Part shown: positions 32,874-42,324 of the stretch, in pieces
Numbering within the stretch: position 1 is the stretch's first letter
How the letters are laid out: the number at the start of each line of letters is the position of its first letter
Source: Thermomicrobiaceae bacterium
Lineage (GTDB): Bacteria; Chloroflexota; Chloroflexia; Thermomicrobiales; Thermomicrobiaceae
Direction: 5' to 3'
NCBI GenBank assembly: GCA_014874455.1
Contig: JADBJL010000102.1
Coordinates: forward strand, 37,967 to 101,966
DNA length: 64,000 nt
Position numbers and translations under genes: made by a program
The notes under the pieces: model-generated
Databases searched by the model: none
What the model saw: only the letters and a program-made list of their open reading frames with translations
Told to the model about the DNA's origin: nothing

Positions 32874-34232
32874 CTACTCCCCTCGTTGTGTCGATCCCGC
32901 CGAACCGCGGGCGAAGCCCGTCTTCGGTGTCCGGCTGGCGGCCACCACCCCGGTGTTGAGCGCGAAGAGCAGGAGCGCCGCGATCATGGCTAGCCCGGCC
33001 GCCGCTGCGAGCCCTCCCGAGACTGCAGCATCCGGTGCTAGCGCATAGGTCAGCCGGCCGATCGCGGCGGCGTTGCTGAGGGCCAGCAGCGCCCAACTCG
33101 CCCACGACCAGCGGAGCCGTCGGCCGCCGAAGCCCGGCAGCAGGTGTGACCCGACGGCCAGGATCAGCAGCGTGACATAGCCGGCACCGAGGAGATGCCA
33201 CTCAGCGTCCGGGGAGGGTAGGAGCGAACGGCTCAGCGGCATCTGCCGGCTCAGGAGCGCGACCGCCGCGAGCGCGAGCCAGCCGTGCGCCGAGGTGGCC
33301 AGGAGGTTGAGGGGATCGCGCCAGGCGCTGCCGCGCGCCCCGGGTAGCTGGCGGCGCCGGCTGAAGACCTGGAGGGACAGGATGCCGACGAGCACCCCAC
33401 ACGCGAGCAGCGCCTCTCCGGCGACCCGCAGCTCGCTGGCCCGAGCGAGTAGCCCGGCCACTCGCAGCGTGGTGCCCGAGGCCACCAGGCCTAGCGCCAC
33501 GGCGAGGCCGGCTGGGCGCGGCGCCTGCGTGCGGAAGAAGAGCGGGAACGTGCGGCTGCCCATCGCGAAGGCGATCGGGAGCAGGAACCCGTAGAAGCCG
33601 ATCACAGTTGCCGCGGCGCCGACCGGGCCCGGGATAAGCCCGCGGAGCAGGTCGTCGGTGGCCGCAGACCAAACACCGGCCAGGTTGAGCAGCAGACCAG
33701 CTCCGTAGGCCGTCGACCCGACCAGCAGTGCCGCCGTGAAGGCGCGAAGCGGCCGCTTGTACGTCGCACCAGGCCCGCGCAGGGTGTCGGCGAGTGCCCA
33801 GACCACTACGCTACCACCACTGAGCTCCAGTAACCCGGAGGCGACCAGAGCCGTCGCTCCTGCTCGGGTGGCGATCCCGCCGGCCAGCAGCGGCTGGCTG
33901 AGCACCCGGAGCACCAGCCCAGCACCGAGGAGCGAGAGCCCGAGCCAGCAGCTTCGCGGAGCTGGCGGGCTGACCCCGCGCAGCCGTGGGACGAAGTGTT
34001 GGGCCACGCCGAGCGTCATCAGCCCGGCGAAGCCGTATACCTGCACGTGCCCGTGCGCCTGGGCCAGTGCCGCAGGCCAGAGCGGCGCGCCGCCGGCAAG
34101 CCGGGCGAGCACAGTGAGCGTGCCTGAGGCGAAGCCGGCCGCGAGAGCCAGCCCGAGCGCGGCCACGGCGAACCCTTGCCAGGCGGGCAGCACACGCGGG
34201 CTCGCCACTGTGCCTCCAGGGGCTTCGGACAT
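32874..34232 (-). CDS. NnrS-like multi-span membrane protein
   Basis: A 452-residue, very hydrophobic protein with about twelve membrane segments. The AQAHGHVQVYGFAGLMTLGV motif followed by AQHFVPRL, and later His-containing segments (AEWHLLGAGYVTLLIL, VGSHLLPGFGG), resemble the NnrS and heme-copper-oxidase-subunit-like families. NnrS proteins contain heme and protect against nitric oxide stress. No nitrite or NO reductase gene is nearby, so the role is open. The C-terminal tail is soluble and basic. The gene reads toward mrp but is 123 nt away with a likely separate promoter. Confidence 0.65.
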   Translation of the reverse strand: MSEAPGGTVASPRVLPAWQGFAVAALGLALAAGFASGTLTVLARLAGGAPLWPAALAQAHGHVQVYGFAGLMTLGVAQHFVPRLRGVSPPAPRSCWLGLSLLGAGLVLRVLSQPLLAGGIATRAGATALVASGLLELSGGSVVVWALADTLRGPGATYKRPLRAFTAALLVGSTAYGAGLLLNLAGVWSAATDDLLRGLIPGPVGAAATVIGFYGFLLPIAFAMGSRTFPLFFRTQAPRPAGLAVALGLVASGTTLRVAGLLARASELRVAGEALLACGVLVGILSLQVFSRRRQLPGARGSAWRDPLNLLATSAHGWLALAAVALLSRQMPLSRSLLPSPDAEWHLLGAGYVTLLILAVGSHLLPGFGGRRLRWSWASWALLALSNAAAIGRLTYALAPDAAVSGGLAAAAGLAMIAALLLFALNTGVVAASRTPKTGFARGSAGSTQRGE

Positions 34233-34465
34233 CTGTTAGGCTCCGTCGCTCATGAGCCCTCGTGCCGACCGCGGGGCCGGCACCTGGGCACCGTCAGCAT
34301 ACGATAGCGCGGGCCGAGCACGGGCGGGAGCGGCACCAGCGGCCCGAGCTGGGAGCCAGGACTGCTGCCGCCCGGCCGCAATCCCAGCAAGGGCCCGGTG
34401 CCGCTGCTAGAATCACGCTGTCTCGCCGCGGGGCGGCTGACGTGAGGAGCGAAGAGGGCAGGGAG

Positions 34466-35878
34466 ATGACCGAGTCCGTCGAGCAGTTGCTCGCGCAGTA
34501 TCGCTGGGCCTCCGAGTACCTCCTCGGCCTCATCCAGGGGCCACCGTCACCGCCGCGAGGGGCGACGACAGAGGAGATCCGGGCGCGGGCCAGGGCTCGC
34601 CTCGAGCGGCTGACCGGGTTCCTGGACTTCATCGGCCGGCCCCAGGACGTCTACCCGTCGGTGCACGTGACCGGCACCTCGGGAAAGGGCTCGACGGCGA
34701 CGTTCATCGCCAGCATCCTGACCCAGGCCGGCTACCGCACCGGCCTGCACCTTTCGCCCTATCTGCAGGTAGAAACCGAGAAGCTTCAGATCGATGGGCA
34801 GCTCCTTCCGGCAGATCGCTTCGCCCGCTACGTCGCCGAGCTAGACGGGCTGGTCAGCTCCTGGGTGAGACATGGCGGCCAGCGTCTCACCTATGGCGAG
34901 TTCTGGGTGGCGTTGACCTTTCTGGTCTTCGCCCGTGAGCAGGTCGACGTTGCGGTCGTGGAGGTGGGAGCTGGCGGGCGCTTCGACCTCACCAACGTGC
35001 TGTTGCCTGAAGTGGCGGTGATCACCTCGGTCGGGCTCGATCATGTGCGCACGCTGGGGCCGACGCTGCTCGACATCGCCTGGCACAAGGCCGGGATCAT
35101 CAAGGCCGGCCGGCCGGCGGTAACAGCGGTAACCGCAGCCGGCCCCCTCTCGGTCATTCGCCGCGAGGCTGAGATCCAGGCCGCTCCACTCGACGTGCTC
35201 TCTCCAGGACAGGACTACGCCGTGCTCGACTGCGACGAGCAGGGCACCCGGATGCTCGACCTGCGCCGCGGCCGGGCCTTCCAGCTCGGCCTGCCCGGGC
35301 GCTTCCAGGCTGCGAACGCCGCCGTCGCCATCGCCGCGGTCGAGCAGCTCGGGCACCTTCCGCGCGGCCCAATACGCGAGGAGACCATCGCCGCCGGGCT
35401 GGAGCGGGCCCGCATCCCCGGGAGGGTCGAGGTGGTGCAGGCGACGCCGCAGGTCGTGCTGGATGGGGCGCACAACCCGGACAAGATCGCGGCGCTGCTC
35501 GAGAGCCTGAAGTGTCTGGGAAGCCCACGGCGGCGAGTCGTCGTCTTCGGGGTCTTGGAAGGGCACGACGCGGCAGCGATGGCGCGCCAGCTCAGCGCCG
35601 CGGCCGATCACGTCGTGGTGACCGCGCCGGCGGCCGTGCAGCGCGACCACGCGCCGCTGGAGCTGCTGGTCGAGACCTTTCAGGCGTGTGGCTGCCCGGC
35701 GCTCGCTATCCCCGAACCGCTGGAGGCTATCGCGTGGGTACTGGCGCGCGCCGAGCCAGAGGATCAAGTGCTGGTGACGGGCTCGCTCTACCTGGTGGGC
35801 CAGACGCGAGAGCGCTGGTACCCGGCGAGCGAGATCGTGCTCCAGCGCTCCTGCTGGCCGATGGTGCTAACCCGGTAG
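34466..35878 (+). CDS. folC: Dihydrofolate synthase / folylpolyglutamate synthase
   Basis: A 470-residue Mur-ligase-fold enzyme that adds glutamate to dihydropteroate and tetrahydrofolates. It shows the P-loop HVTGTSGKGST, the FolC-typical HLSPYLQVETEKLQIDG, VEVGAGGRFDLTN, the HKAGIIKAG segment, and the C-terminal domain entry VVLDGAHNPDKIAAL. ATG 34466 follows AGGGAG and begins the usual N-terminal helix; the open frame further upstream overlaps the divergent promoter region. No other folate gene adjoins. Confidence 0.92.
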   Translation: MTESVEQLLAQYRWASEYLLGLIQGPPSPPRGATTEEIRARARARLERLTGFLDFIGRPQDVYPSVHVTGTSGKGSTATFIASILTQAGYRTGLHLSPYLQVETEKLQIDGQLLPADRFARYVAELDGLVSSWVRHGGQRLTYGEFWVALTFLVFAREQVDVAVVEVGAGGRFDLTNVLLPEVAVITSVGLDHVRTLGPTLLDIAWHKAGIIKAGRPAVTAVTAAGPLSVIRREAEIQAAPLDVLSPGQDYAVLDCDEQGTRMLDLRRGRAFQLGLPGRFQAANAAVAIAAVEQLGHLPRGPIREETIAAGLERARIPGRVEVVQATPQVVLDGAHNPDKIAALLESLKCLGSPRRRVVVFGVLEGHDAAAMARQLSAAADHVVVTAPAAVQRDHAPLELLVETFQACGCPALAIPEPLEAIAWVLARAEPEDQVLVTGSLYLVGQTRERWYPASEIVLQRSCWPMVLTR

Positions 35879-36046
35879 CGCTGGTGGTGTCAGCAGGATC
35901 TCCATCATCGAAGTGCGATCGAGGTACAATTGCGCCGGTTCCAGGGCGCCTTCCCGCCGTGGCACTGCTGAACCTGTAGGCCACCGGGAAATCAGCAGGT
36001 CGTAAGCCGTCGCCCTGATCTCGGGTCGAGCGGGGGAGGAGACGAT

Positions 36047-37147
36047 TTGGGCCGCGTCGCCGACGTGGAGCTGCGCAACGTCAGCAAGGTGTTCGATAAC
36101 GCTGTCGTCGCGGTCGACGGCGTGTCGCTCGAGATCGAACCGGGCGAGTTCTTCTCGCTACTCGGGCCGTCCGGCTGCGGCAAGACGACCACGCTACGGA
36201 TGATCGCCGGCTTCGAGATGCCAACGTCGGGCGAGATCTACATCGAGGGCCGGCCGATGGGGGAGACCCCGCCCTTCCGGCGTAATGTCAACACGGTCTT
36301 CCAGAACTACGCGCTCTTCCCACACATGACCGTCGCCGACAACGTCGCCTTCGGACTGCGCATGAAGCGGGTGCCGAGGGACGAGATCACCCGCCGGGTG
36401 CGCGAGGCGCTCCAGCTCGTGCGGCTGGTCGGCTTCGAAGACCGTTACCCGCGCCAGCTCTCCGGCGGCCAGCAGCAACGGGTGGCGCTGGCACGCGCGC
36501 TCATCAACCGGCCCCGCGTGCTGCTCCTCGATGAGCCGCTCGGTGCCCTCGACCTCAAGCTGCGCAAGGAGATGCAACTCGAGCTGAAGCACCTGCAAAT
36601 GACGGTCGGCATCACCTTCATCTACGTGACCCACGACCAGGAAGAGGCGCTCACGATGTCCGACCGGATCGCCGTGATGAACGCCGGCCGCGTGCTGCAG
36701 GTCGGCACGCCGCTCGAGATCTACGAACGCCCGAGCAACCGGTTCGTGGCCGATTTCATCGGTGAGTCGAACTTCCTCGACGGGCGGGTGGTCGAGCTCA
36801 ACGGCCAGCGCGCAACAGTCCTGGTCGACGACCGCCTGCCGGTGCCGGCACGCGTGCAGGACGGGTTGGCTGTCGGTGAGCAGGTGACCATCGCCATCCG
36901 CCCGGAAAAGATCCGCCTGCACCCGACTGGTGGGGAAGGGGCCGAGGGGTGCGTCCCCGGTCGCGTGGAAGAGGTCGTCTACATCGGCACTGACACCTAC
37001 TATCTGGTGCGGCTGACCGACTGCTGTACCATACGCGTGCGCGTGCAGAACAGCCAGAACCGGCTCGACAGCGGCGAGATGGTCGGCGAAGGCACGGAAG
37101 TCCTGCTGAGCTGGCTGCCTGAGACCGCAATGGTGCTGAAGGCATGA
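36047..37147 (+). CDS. potA: Spermidine/putrescine ABC importer, ATPase subunit
   Basis: A 366-residue ABC ATPase: Walker [11 protein letters not shown]-loop [12 protein letters not shown], signature [15 protein letters not shown], Walker [13 protein letters not shown]-loop [12 protein letters not shown], and a C-terminal TOBE domain (RPEKIRL). The [17 protein letters not shown] segment is typical of PotA. The start is TTG 36047, 6 nt after GGGGGAGGA; no ATG or GTG fits. A TACAAT -10-like element lies at 35925-35930. It drives uptake through PotB and PotC of substrate bound by PotD at 39099. Confidence 0.93.
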   Translation: MGRVADVELRNVSKVFDNAVVAVDGVSLEIEPGEFFSLLGPSGCGKTTTLRMIAGFEMPTSGEIYIEGRPMGETPPFRRNVNTVFQNYALFPHMTVADNVAFGLRMKRVPRDEITRRVREALQLVRLVGFEDRYPRQLSGGQQQRVALARALINRPRVLLLDEPLGALDLKLRKEMQLELKHLQMTVGITFIYVTHDQEEALTMSDRIAVMNAGRVLQVGTPLEIYERPSNRFVADFIGESNFLDGRVVELNGQRATVLVDDRLPVPARVQDGLAVGEQVTIAIRPEKIRLHPTGGEGAEGCVPGRVEEVVYIGTDTYYLVRLTDCCTIRVRVQNSQNRLDSGEMVGEGTEVLLSWLPETAMVLKA

Positions 37148-37226
37148 GAGTGGGGAGAGAGGTCGGCGCTCGTCGCTGGAGCCAGCGTGGCACCGAGCCT
37201 ATCGAGTGAGCGAGGAGGAGCTGAGC

Positions 37227-38144
37227 GTGGCGCTGGCCGAGGGGGTAGAGACACAACCTCAGCCACCGGCGAGCCTGGCGGCTCGCCTGACCGACTGGGC
37301 GCGCCGGCGCACCGGGATCAAATTGTCGCTGGTGCTCGGGCCGGGGGCGTTCTGGCTGCTCGTCTTCTTCCTCATCCCCCTGGGCGTGGTGCTGGCCTAC
37401 AGTTTCGCCAGCCGCGGTGCCTACGGCCAGGTCATCTGGCGTCTCACGCTGGAGAACTACACCCGGTTCTTCGACTGGCTCTATATCCGCGTCTTCCTCG
37501 TCTCGGTCTGGATCGCACTGCTCACGACCGTCATCTGCCTCGTCATCGGCTACCCCTTCGCCTTCGTGATGGCCCGGGTGCCGCGCCGCTGGCGCAACGC
37601 CCTGCTGGTGCTGGTGATGGTGCCCTTCTGGACGAACTTTCTGGTGCGCACCTATGCGATCATGCTGCTGCTGCGCAACGAGGGGTTGATCAACAGCGCG
37701 CTCCGCTGGCTCGGGGTCATCGAGCAGCCGATCACCATGCTCTTCACCACCTTCGCCGTCGTGCTCGGTCTCGTCTACGGCTACCTGCCCTTCATGATCT
37801 TGCCGCTGTACGCCTCCATCGAGAAGTTCGACTTCACGCTGGTGGAGGCGGCACAGGATCTGGGGGCGAGTACCTGGCAAGTGTTCACCCGGGTGCTGCT
37901 GCCGCTGACGATGCCGGGCGTGGTGGCGGGATCCATCCTCGTCTTTATCCCGTCGGTCGGCGCCTTCGTCACGCCGGATCTGTTGGGCGGCGGGAAAGTG
38001 GTGATGATCGGTAACCTGATCCAGCAGCAGTTCCTGACGGTTCGGCACTGGCCGTTCGGCTCGGCAGTCTCCTTCGTCCTGATGGCCGTGGTGCTGGTCT
38101 CGACGATGGCCTATTTCCGGGTCGGTGGGGAGCGACGGGTATGA
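37227..38144 (+). CDS. potB: Spermidine/putrescine ABC importer permease
   Basis: About 305 residues with six membrane segments and the permease EAA loop (LVEAAQDLGASTWQVFTRVLLPLTMPGV). GTG 37227 is preferred because GAGGAGGAG ends 6 nt before it; an alternative in-frame GTG at 37206 lacks a ribosome-binding site. A hydrophilic N-terminal tail precedes the first helix (VLGPGAFWLLVFFLIPLGVV). Its stop overlaps potC as ATGA. It pairs with PotC as the channel heterodimer. Confidence 0.9.
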   Translation: MALAEGVETQPQPPASLAARLTDWARRRTGIKLSLVLGPGAFWLLVFFLIPLGVVLAYSFASRGAYGQVIWRLTLENYTRFFDWLYIRVFLVSVWIALLTTVICLVIGYPFAFVMARVPRRWRNALLVLVMVPFWTNFLVRTYAIMLLLRNEGLINSALRWLGVIEQPITMLFTTFAVVLGLVYGYLPFMILPLYASIEKFDFTLVEAAQDLGASTWQVFTRVLLPLTMPGVVAGSILVFIPSVGAFVTPDLLGGGKVVMIGNLIQQQFLTVRHWPFGSAVSFVLMAVVLVSTMAYFRVGGERRV

Positions 38145-39004
38145 GCACGACGGCGACGACTGCCCCGCGGACTGCGCCGCTCGCGACCAGGCGACGCTGG
38201 CGGTTGAAGCCGGGCTGGCTGGTGCTCAACAGCAACGTGCTGCTCACCTTCCTCTTCCTGTACGCGCCGATCGTGATCCTGGTGATCTTCAGCTTCAATG
38301 CCTCGCGCCAGCAGGCGGTCTGGGTCGGCTTCACGGTCGAGTGGTACGAGCAGATGATGCGGGACGAGCGGGTCATCGCCGCGGCCAAGAACAGCCTGAT
38401 CATCGCGCTGGTCTCGACGGCGGTCTCGACCGTGATCGGCACGCTCACCGCCCTGGCGCTCGACCGCTTCCGCTTCCGGGCCAAGACTGCCTTCGAGGGG
38501 GCGATGTACCTGCCGATCATCGTGCCGGAGATCGTGATGGCGATCTCACTCCTGGTCTTCTTCAACACCACGTTCAACCTGCTCGACCGCTGGCTCGGGC
38601 TCACGCTCAAGTTCGGGCTGGGAACGATCACGATCGCGCACATCGCCTTCTCCTTCCCCTTCGTGGCCGTGGTCGTGCGCGCCCGGCTGGCCGACTTCGA
38701 CCGGACGCTCGAGCAGGCGGCCCAGGACCTCGGCGCCAACGAGTGGCAGACCTTCCGCTACGTGACGCTGCCGCTGCTGATGCCCGGCATCCTGGCCGGC
38801 GCGCTCTTGGCCTTCACGCTCTCGATCGACGACTTCGTGATCACCTTCTTCAACGCGGGGATCGGCGCGACGACGCTACCGCTCGAGATCTACGGCCGCA
38901 TCCGGCGCGGGATCACCCCTGAGGTCAACGCGCTCTCGGCGGTGCTCCTGCTCGCCTCGATCGCGCTCGTGCTCGGGTCGGCGCTCCTGCAGCGCCGGCG
39001 TTAG
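38141..39004 (+). CDS. potC: Spermidine/putrescine ABC importer permease
   Basis: A 287-residue six-span permease with the EAA loop LEQAAQDLGANEWQTFRYVTLPLLMPGI and the PotC-typical end IDDFVITFFNAG and TTLPLEIYGRIRRGITPEVNAL. The ATG is coupled to potB. The potD gene follows after 94 nt. Confidence 0.93.
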   Translation: MSTTATTAPRTAPLATRRRWRLKPGWLVLNSNVLLTFLFLYAPIVILVIFSFNASRQQAVWVGFTVEWYEQMMRDERVIAAAKNSLIIALVSTAVSTVIGTLTALALDRFRFRAKTAFEGAMYLPIIVPEIVMAISLLVFFNTTFNLLDRWLGLTLKFGLGTITIAHIAFSFPFVAVVVRARLADFDRTLEQAAQDLGANEWQTFRYVTLPLLMPGILAGALLAFTLSIDDFVITFFNAGIGATTLPLEIYGRIRRGITPEVNALSAVLLLASIALVLGSALLQRRR

Positions 39005-39098
39005 GGTGGAGGTGACGACGGAAGAACGCGGCCAGGGCTACGCGAACCGGACGATCGGCATTCGTCATGGACGGCGAGTGAAGCATGAGGAGGACGAC

Positions 39099-40334
39099 AT
39101 GAAGCAGGACATCCGCATCCAACGGCTGATCCGTGCCTGGCAGCAGGGCCGACTCTCGCGCCGCGAGCTCATCCGCCGGCTCGCCCTGATGGGGCTGAGC
39201 CTACCGGCCATCACTGCCCTGCTCGCCGCCTGCGCCCGCCAGGCCGAGACACCGACGGCCGCACCTGGCGGTACGACGCCAGCGACTGGTGAGACACCGG
39301 CCACCGGCGAGACGCCGGCCACCGGCGGCATCCCTGACTACATCGACCGCAGCAAGCTGGAGGGCGAACTGAACTTCTACAACTGGTCAGAGTACCACGA
39401 CCCCGAGGTGATCACCGAGTTCGAGCAGACCTACGGCGTCAAGGTGACCCAGGACACCTACGCCAGCAACGAGGACCTGCTGGCCAAACTGCAGGGCGGC
39501 GCCACCGGCTACGACGTGATCGTGCCCTCGGACTACATGGTCAGTATCATGATCAACCTCGGCATGCTCGAGCCGCTCGACTACAACGTGATCAAGACCA
39601 TCGAGCATATCGATCCCAACAACCTGAAGCCGTACTACGACCCGGAGAACACCTACAGTGTCCCCTACATGTGGGGCACCTCCGGCTACAGCTACGACAC
39701 CACCGTCCTGGGCGAGGATCTCGAGAGCTGGAAAGAGGTCTTCGAGCCGCGCCCGGAGGTGCGGGGCAAGATCGTCATGCTCGACGACCAGCGCGAGGTC
39801 ATCGGCGCGGCCCTGATGTACCTCGGCTACTCGATCAACGAGACCAGCGACGAGGCGCTCGCCAAGGTCAAGCAGCTCCTGCTGGCCCAGAAGCCGTATG
39901 TCCTGGCCTACACCAGCCAGAACAACGACGACCTGCTGGTGGCCGGCGAGGCGGTGATTGCCCACATGTGGACGGGCGACGCGCTCCTTGCCGAAGGGGA
40001 GCGCGAGGGCCTGCGCTATGTGATCCCGAAAGAGGGCTGCACCGTCTGGCAGGACAACCTCTGCGTGCCGAAGACCGCACCGCACAAGTACACGGCGATG
40101 GCATTCATCGACTTCATGAACCGGCCGGACATCGCCGCCCGCAACGCGAACTTCATCTGGTACGGCTGCCCGAACAAGACGGCGCGCGAGCAGGGGCTCA
40201 TCGACGAGGCGATGCTCAACCATCCCGGCGTCTACCCGCCGGACGAGGTGTGGCAGCGCCTCCAGTGGATCGAGGACGTCGGCGAGGACACCCTCAAGTT
40301 CGACCGCCTCTGGACGGAGATCAAGACGGCATAG
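39099..40334 (+). CDS. potD: Polyamine-binding lipoprotein of the ABC importer (probable Tat substrate)
   Basis: A 411-residue periplasm-side binding protein. The start ATG 39099 follows GAGGAGGA; the longer open frame is not needed. The signal has SRRELIRRLALMG, a twin-arginine-like motif, then a hydrophobic core and lipobox LAAC with C45 as the lipid anchor. A TPATGE-TPATGE-TPATGG linker of three repeats joins the mature domain (GELNFYNWSEYHDPEVITEFE), which is the PotD/PotF fold (YDVIVPSDYMV, VPYMWGTSGYSYD). Tat export of a lipoprotein fits thermophilic Chloroflexota and Actinobacteria. Spermidine versus putrescine cannot be told. Confidence 0.92.
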   Translation: MKQDIRIQRLIRAWQQGRLSRRELIRRLALMGLSLPAITALLAACARQAETPTAAPGGTTPATGETPATGETPATGGIPDYIDRSKLEGELNFYNWSEYHDPEVITEFEQTYGVKVTQDTYASNEDLLAKLQGGATGYDVIVPSDYMVSIMINLGMLEPLDYNVIKTIEHIDPNNLKPYYDPENTYSVPYMWGTSGYSYDTTVLGEDLESWKEVFEPRPEVRGKIVMLDDQREVIGAALMYLGYSINETSDEALAKVKQLLLAQKPYVLAYTSQNNDDLLVAGEAVIAHMWTGDALLAEGEREGLRYVIPKEGCTVWQDNLCVPKTAPHKYTAMAFIDFMNRPDIAARNANFIWYGCPNKTAREQGLIDEAMLNHPGVYPPDEVWQRLQWIEDVGEDTLKFDRLWTEIKTA

Positions 40335-40522
40335 CGCGCCCGGCGAAGTCGCGCGCTGCCGCCCGGGCGAGCGCACACCGGCCCTCGCCCGCGTCTCCCA
40401 TCTGCGACGCGCGACACGGCGAGCGAGCAGCGTGGAGCGGGTCTTCTGCCGCCTGGTCTCTGCTGGCTCGCTCTCCTCGCCCTGCTACCGTCAGCTCAGC
40501 GCTGCGCTTCCGCGTGAGCGCG

Positions 40523-42139
40523 CTACTCCAGGCCGCTAGCGCCCCAGCGCAGCACCCGGCCGGGCCGGGCGCCGGTGTGTCGCCCCTCGGCCACCACCGG
40601 CACGCCGTTGACGATGACCCACTCGATCCCGATCGGATACCGGTGCGGCTCGGCCCAGGTCGCCGTCTCAGCCACGGTGGACGGATCGAAGACGACGACA
40701 TCCGCTTTATACCCGACAACTAGCCGGCCACGCTCCTTGAGCCCCAGCCGATGCGCCGGCAACCCGGTCATCTTGCGGACAGCTTCGGGCAGGCTCAGTA
40801 CGCGCTCCTCGCGCGCGTAATGGCCGAGCACGCGCGGGTAGGTTCCGTAGGAGCGCGGGTGCGGCTTGCCGTGCGCCAGTGGCCCGTCGGCTGCGAGCGA
40901 GGAGCCGTCCGAGCCGACCATGACCAGCGGGTGGCGCATGATCTCGCGTACGTCGCCCTCGCTCATCGCGAAGCGGATGATCGCGACGTCGCCAGCGGCC
41001 GCCTCCAGCAGCCGCAGCACTGCCTCCTCCGGCTCGACCCCCAGCTCCCCGGCAATCGCCGCGATCGACCTCCCCTCCCAGCTCGGGTTAGGGGCGAAGG
41101 AAGCGACGACGATATCGTCGAAGGTGCAGCCGCGCATCAGCGGGTTCGGCCAGTCCGGTGCGCCTTCGGTGATCTGGCACCGGATCAGTGCCCGCTGCTC
41201 AGCGTTTGCGAGCCGGCCCAGCATGGCCTCGGTGCCACCGCTGAGCGCCCAGGGCGGGAGCACGGCAGTCAGCGTGGTGCTGCTGGCGACGTAGGGATAC
41301 TGATCGGCCATCACGTCCACACCGTCGGCGCGGGCGCGCTCGATCAGCGAGAGCAGCTCCGGCGCGCGCCCCCAGTTGTTGCGCCCGGTTGCCTTCAGGT
41401 GGGAGACCTGTACCGGCACCCCGGCCCGCCGGCCGACCTCGATCGCCTCCGCGACCGCCTGGGCCACGGTGTCCCCCTCACCCCGGATGTGGCTGGTGTA
41501 CAGCCGCCCGTACTCGCGCAGCACCTGGGCCAGGGCCACGATCTCGCCGGTGTCGGCGTACATGCTCGGCGCGTAGATCAGCCCTGTCGAGAGACCGATC
41601 GCTCCCTGCTCGAGCTCCCGGCGGAGCAACTCCTGCATCGCCCGCAGCTCATCCGGGCTCGGCGGCCGTTGCTCTGGCCCCATCACCGCCGTGCGCAGCG
41701 TGCCGTGCCCGACCAGCAAGGCGACGTTGAGCGCGACGCCACGCTCCTCTAACTTCGCCATCACGTCGCCGGTCGACCGCCAGCGCCAGCGCTGCAGCTC
41801 GTCGCCGGGTGGCGCCAGCCTCCGCAGCCGCCGCTCCACCGCCGCCGTCCACGGCCCCGGTGAGGTGCCGCAGTTGCCCACCACCTCGAGCGTGACGCCC
41901 TGCATCACCTTGCTCATGGCGCGGCCATCGACGAGCAGCGGCAGCTCGGAGTGGGTATGGATGTCGACGAACCCCGGAGTGACGACCTTGCCGTTCGCCT
42001 GGATCACGCGGCGCGCCGGCGCGTCGCCGAGCTGGCCGATGGCCGCGATCCGGTCGCGCTCGATCGCCACATCGGCCTGGAATCCTGCCCGGCCACTGCC
42101 GTCGAGAACCTCACCGCCACGGATCAGGACGTCGTACAC
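40523..42139 (-). CDS. N-acyl-D-amino-acid deacylase (D-aminoacylase) family amidohydrolase
   Basis: A 538-residue amidohydrolase: DVLIRGGEVLDGSGRAGFQ at the start, metal site VVTPGFVDIHTHSELPLL, the D-aminoacylase signature VTLEVVGNCGTSPGP, the catalytic-site HIRGEGDTVAQAVAEAIEVG and VSHLKATG, and the closing LKERGRLVVGYKADVVVFDP. GTG 42139 fits the family start and follows GGAGGG. These enzymes release D-amino acids from N-acyl forms; some homologues are dihydroorotase-like. It is convergent with potD and stands alone. Confidence 0.85.
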   Translation of the reverse strand: MYDVLIRGGEVLDGSGRAGFQADVAIERDRIAAIGQLGDAPARRVIQANGKVVTPGFVDIHTHSELPLLVDGRAMSKVMQGVTLEVVGNCGTSPGPWTAAVERRLRRLAPPGDELQRWRWRSTGDVMAKLEERGVALNVALLVGHGTLRTAVMGPEQRPPSPDELRAMQELLRRELEQGAIGLSTGLIYAPSMYADTGEIVALAQVLREYGRLYTSHIRGEGDTVAQAVAEAIEVGRRAGVPVQVSHLKATGRNNWGRAPELLSLIERARADGVDVMADQYPYVASSTTLTAVLPPWALSGGTEAMLGRLANAEQRALIRCQITEGAPDWPNPLMRGCTFDDIVVASFAPNPSWEGRSIAAIAGELGVEPEEAVLRLLEAAAGDVAIIRFAMSEGDVREIMRHPLVMVGSDGSSLAADGPLAHGKPHPRSYGTYPRVLGHYAREERVLSLPEAVRKMTGLPAHRLGLKERGRLVVGYKADVVVFDPSTVAETATWAEPHRYPIGIEWVIVNGVPVVAEGRHTGARPGRVLRWGASGLE

Positions 42140-42296
42140 GCGTGCACCCTCCCCCTCCTGCCTGGTTCGCTCGCGCACCGTTCTCAGTTCTCCCCTGTTC
42201 TCGTCCCCGGTGTCCGCCGGAGCCACGGAAGCGGCCTCTCCGCTGCGGCCGAACTCACTGGCGGCGCGCCTTCTCCCCCAGCGGAGCTACCATAAA

Positions 42297-42324
42297 GCAG
42301 GGGCGAATGATTATTCGCCCCTAC
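42297..42324. repeat. 28-bp palindrome, copy 2 of 3, inside the end of the HAD gene
   Basis: Arms GCAGGGGCGAAT and ATTCGCCCCTAC around GATT, one mismatch from perfect. It overlaps the last codons of the HAD phosphatase gene on the minus strand, and the TAA stop (42311-42313) is formed by the repeat centre. Confidence 0.85.

Noticed and set aside
39006..39098. Extended N-terminus for PotD
   Set aside because: The extra 31 codons precede a clear GAGGAGGA and ATG, and would bury the signal sequence.
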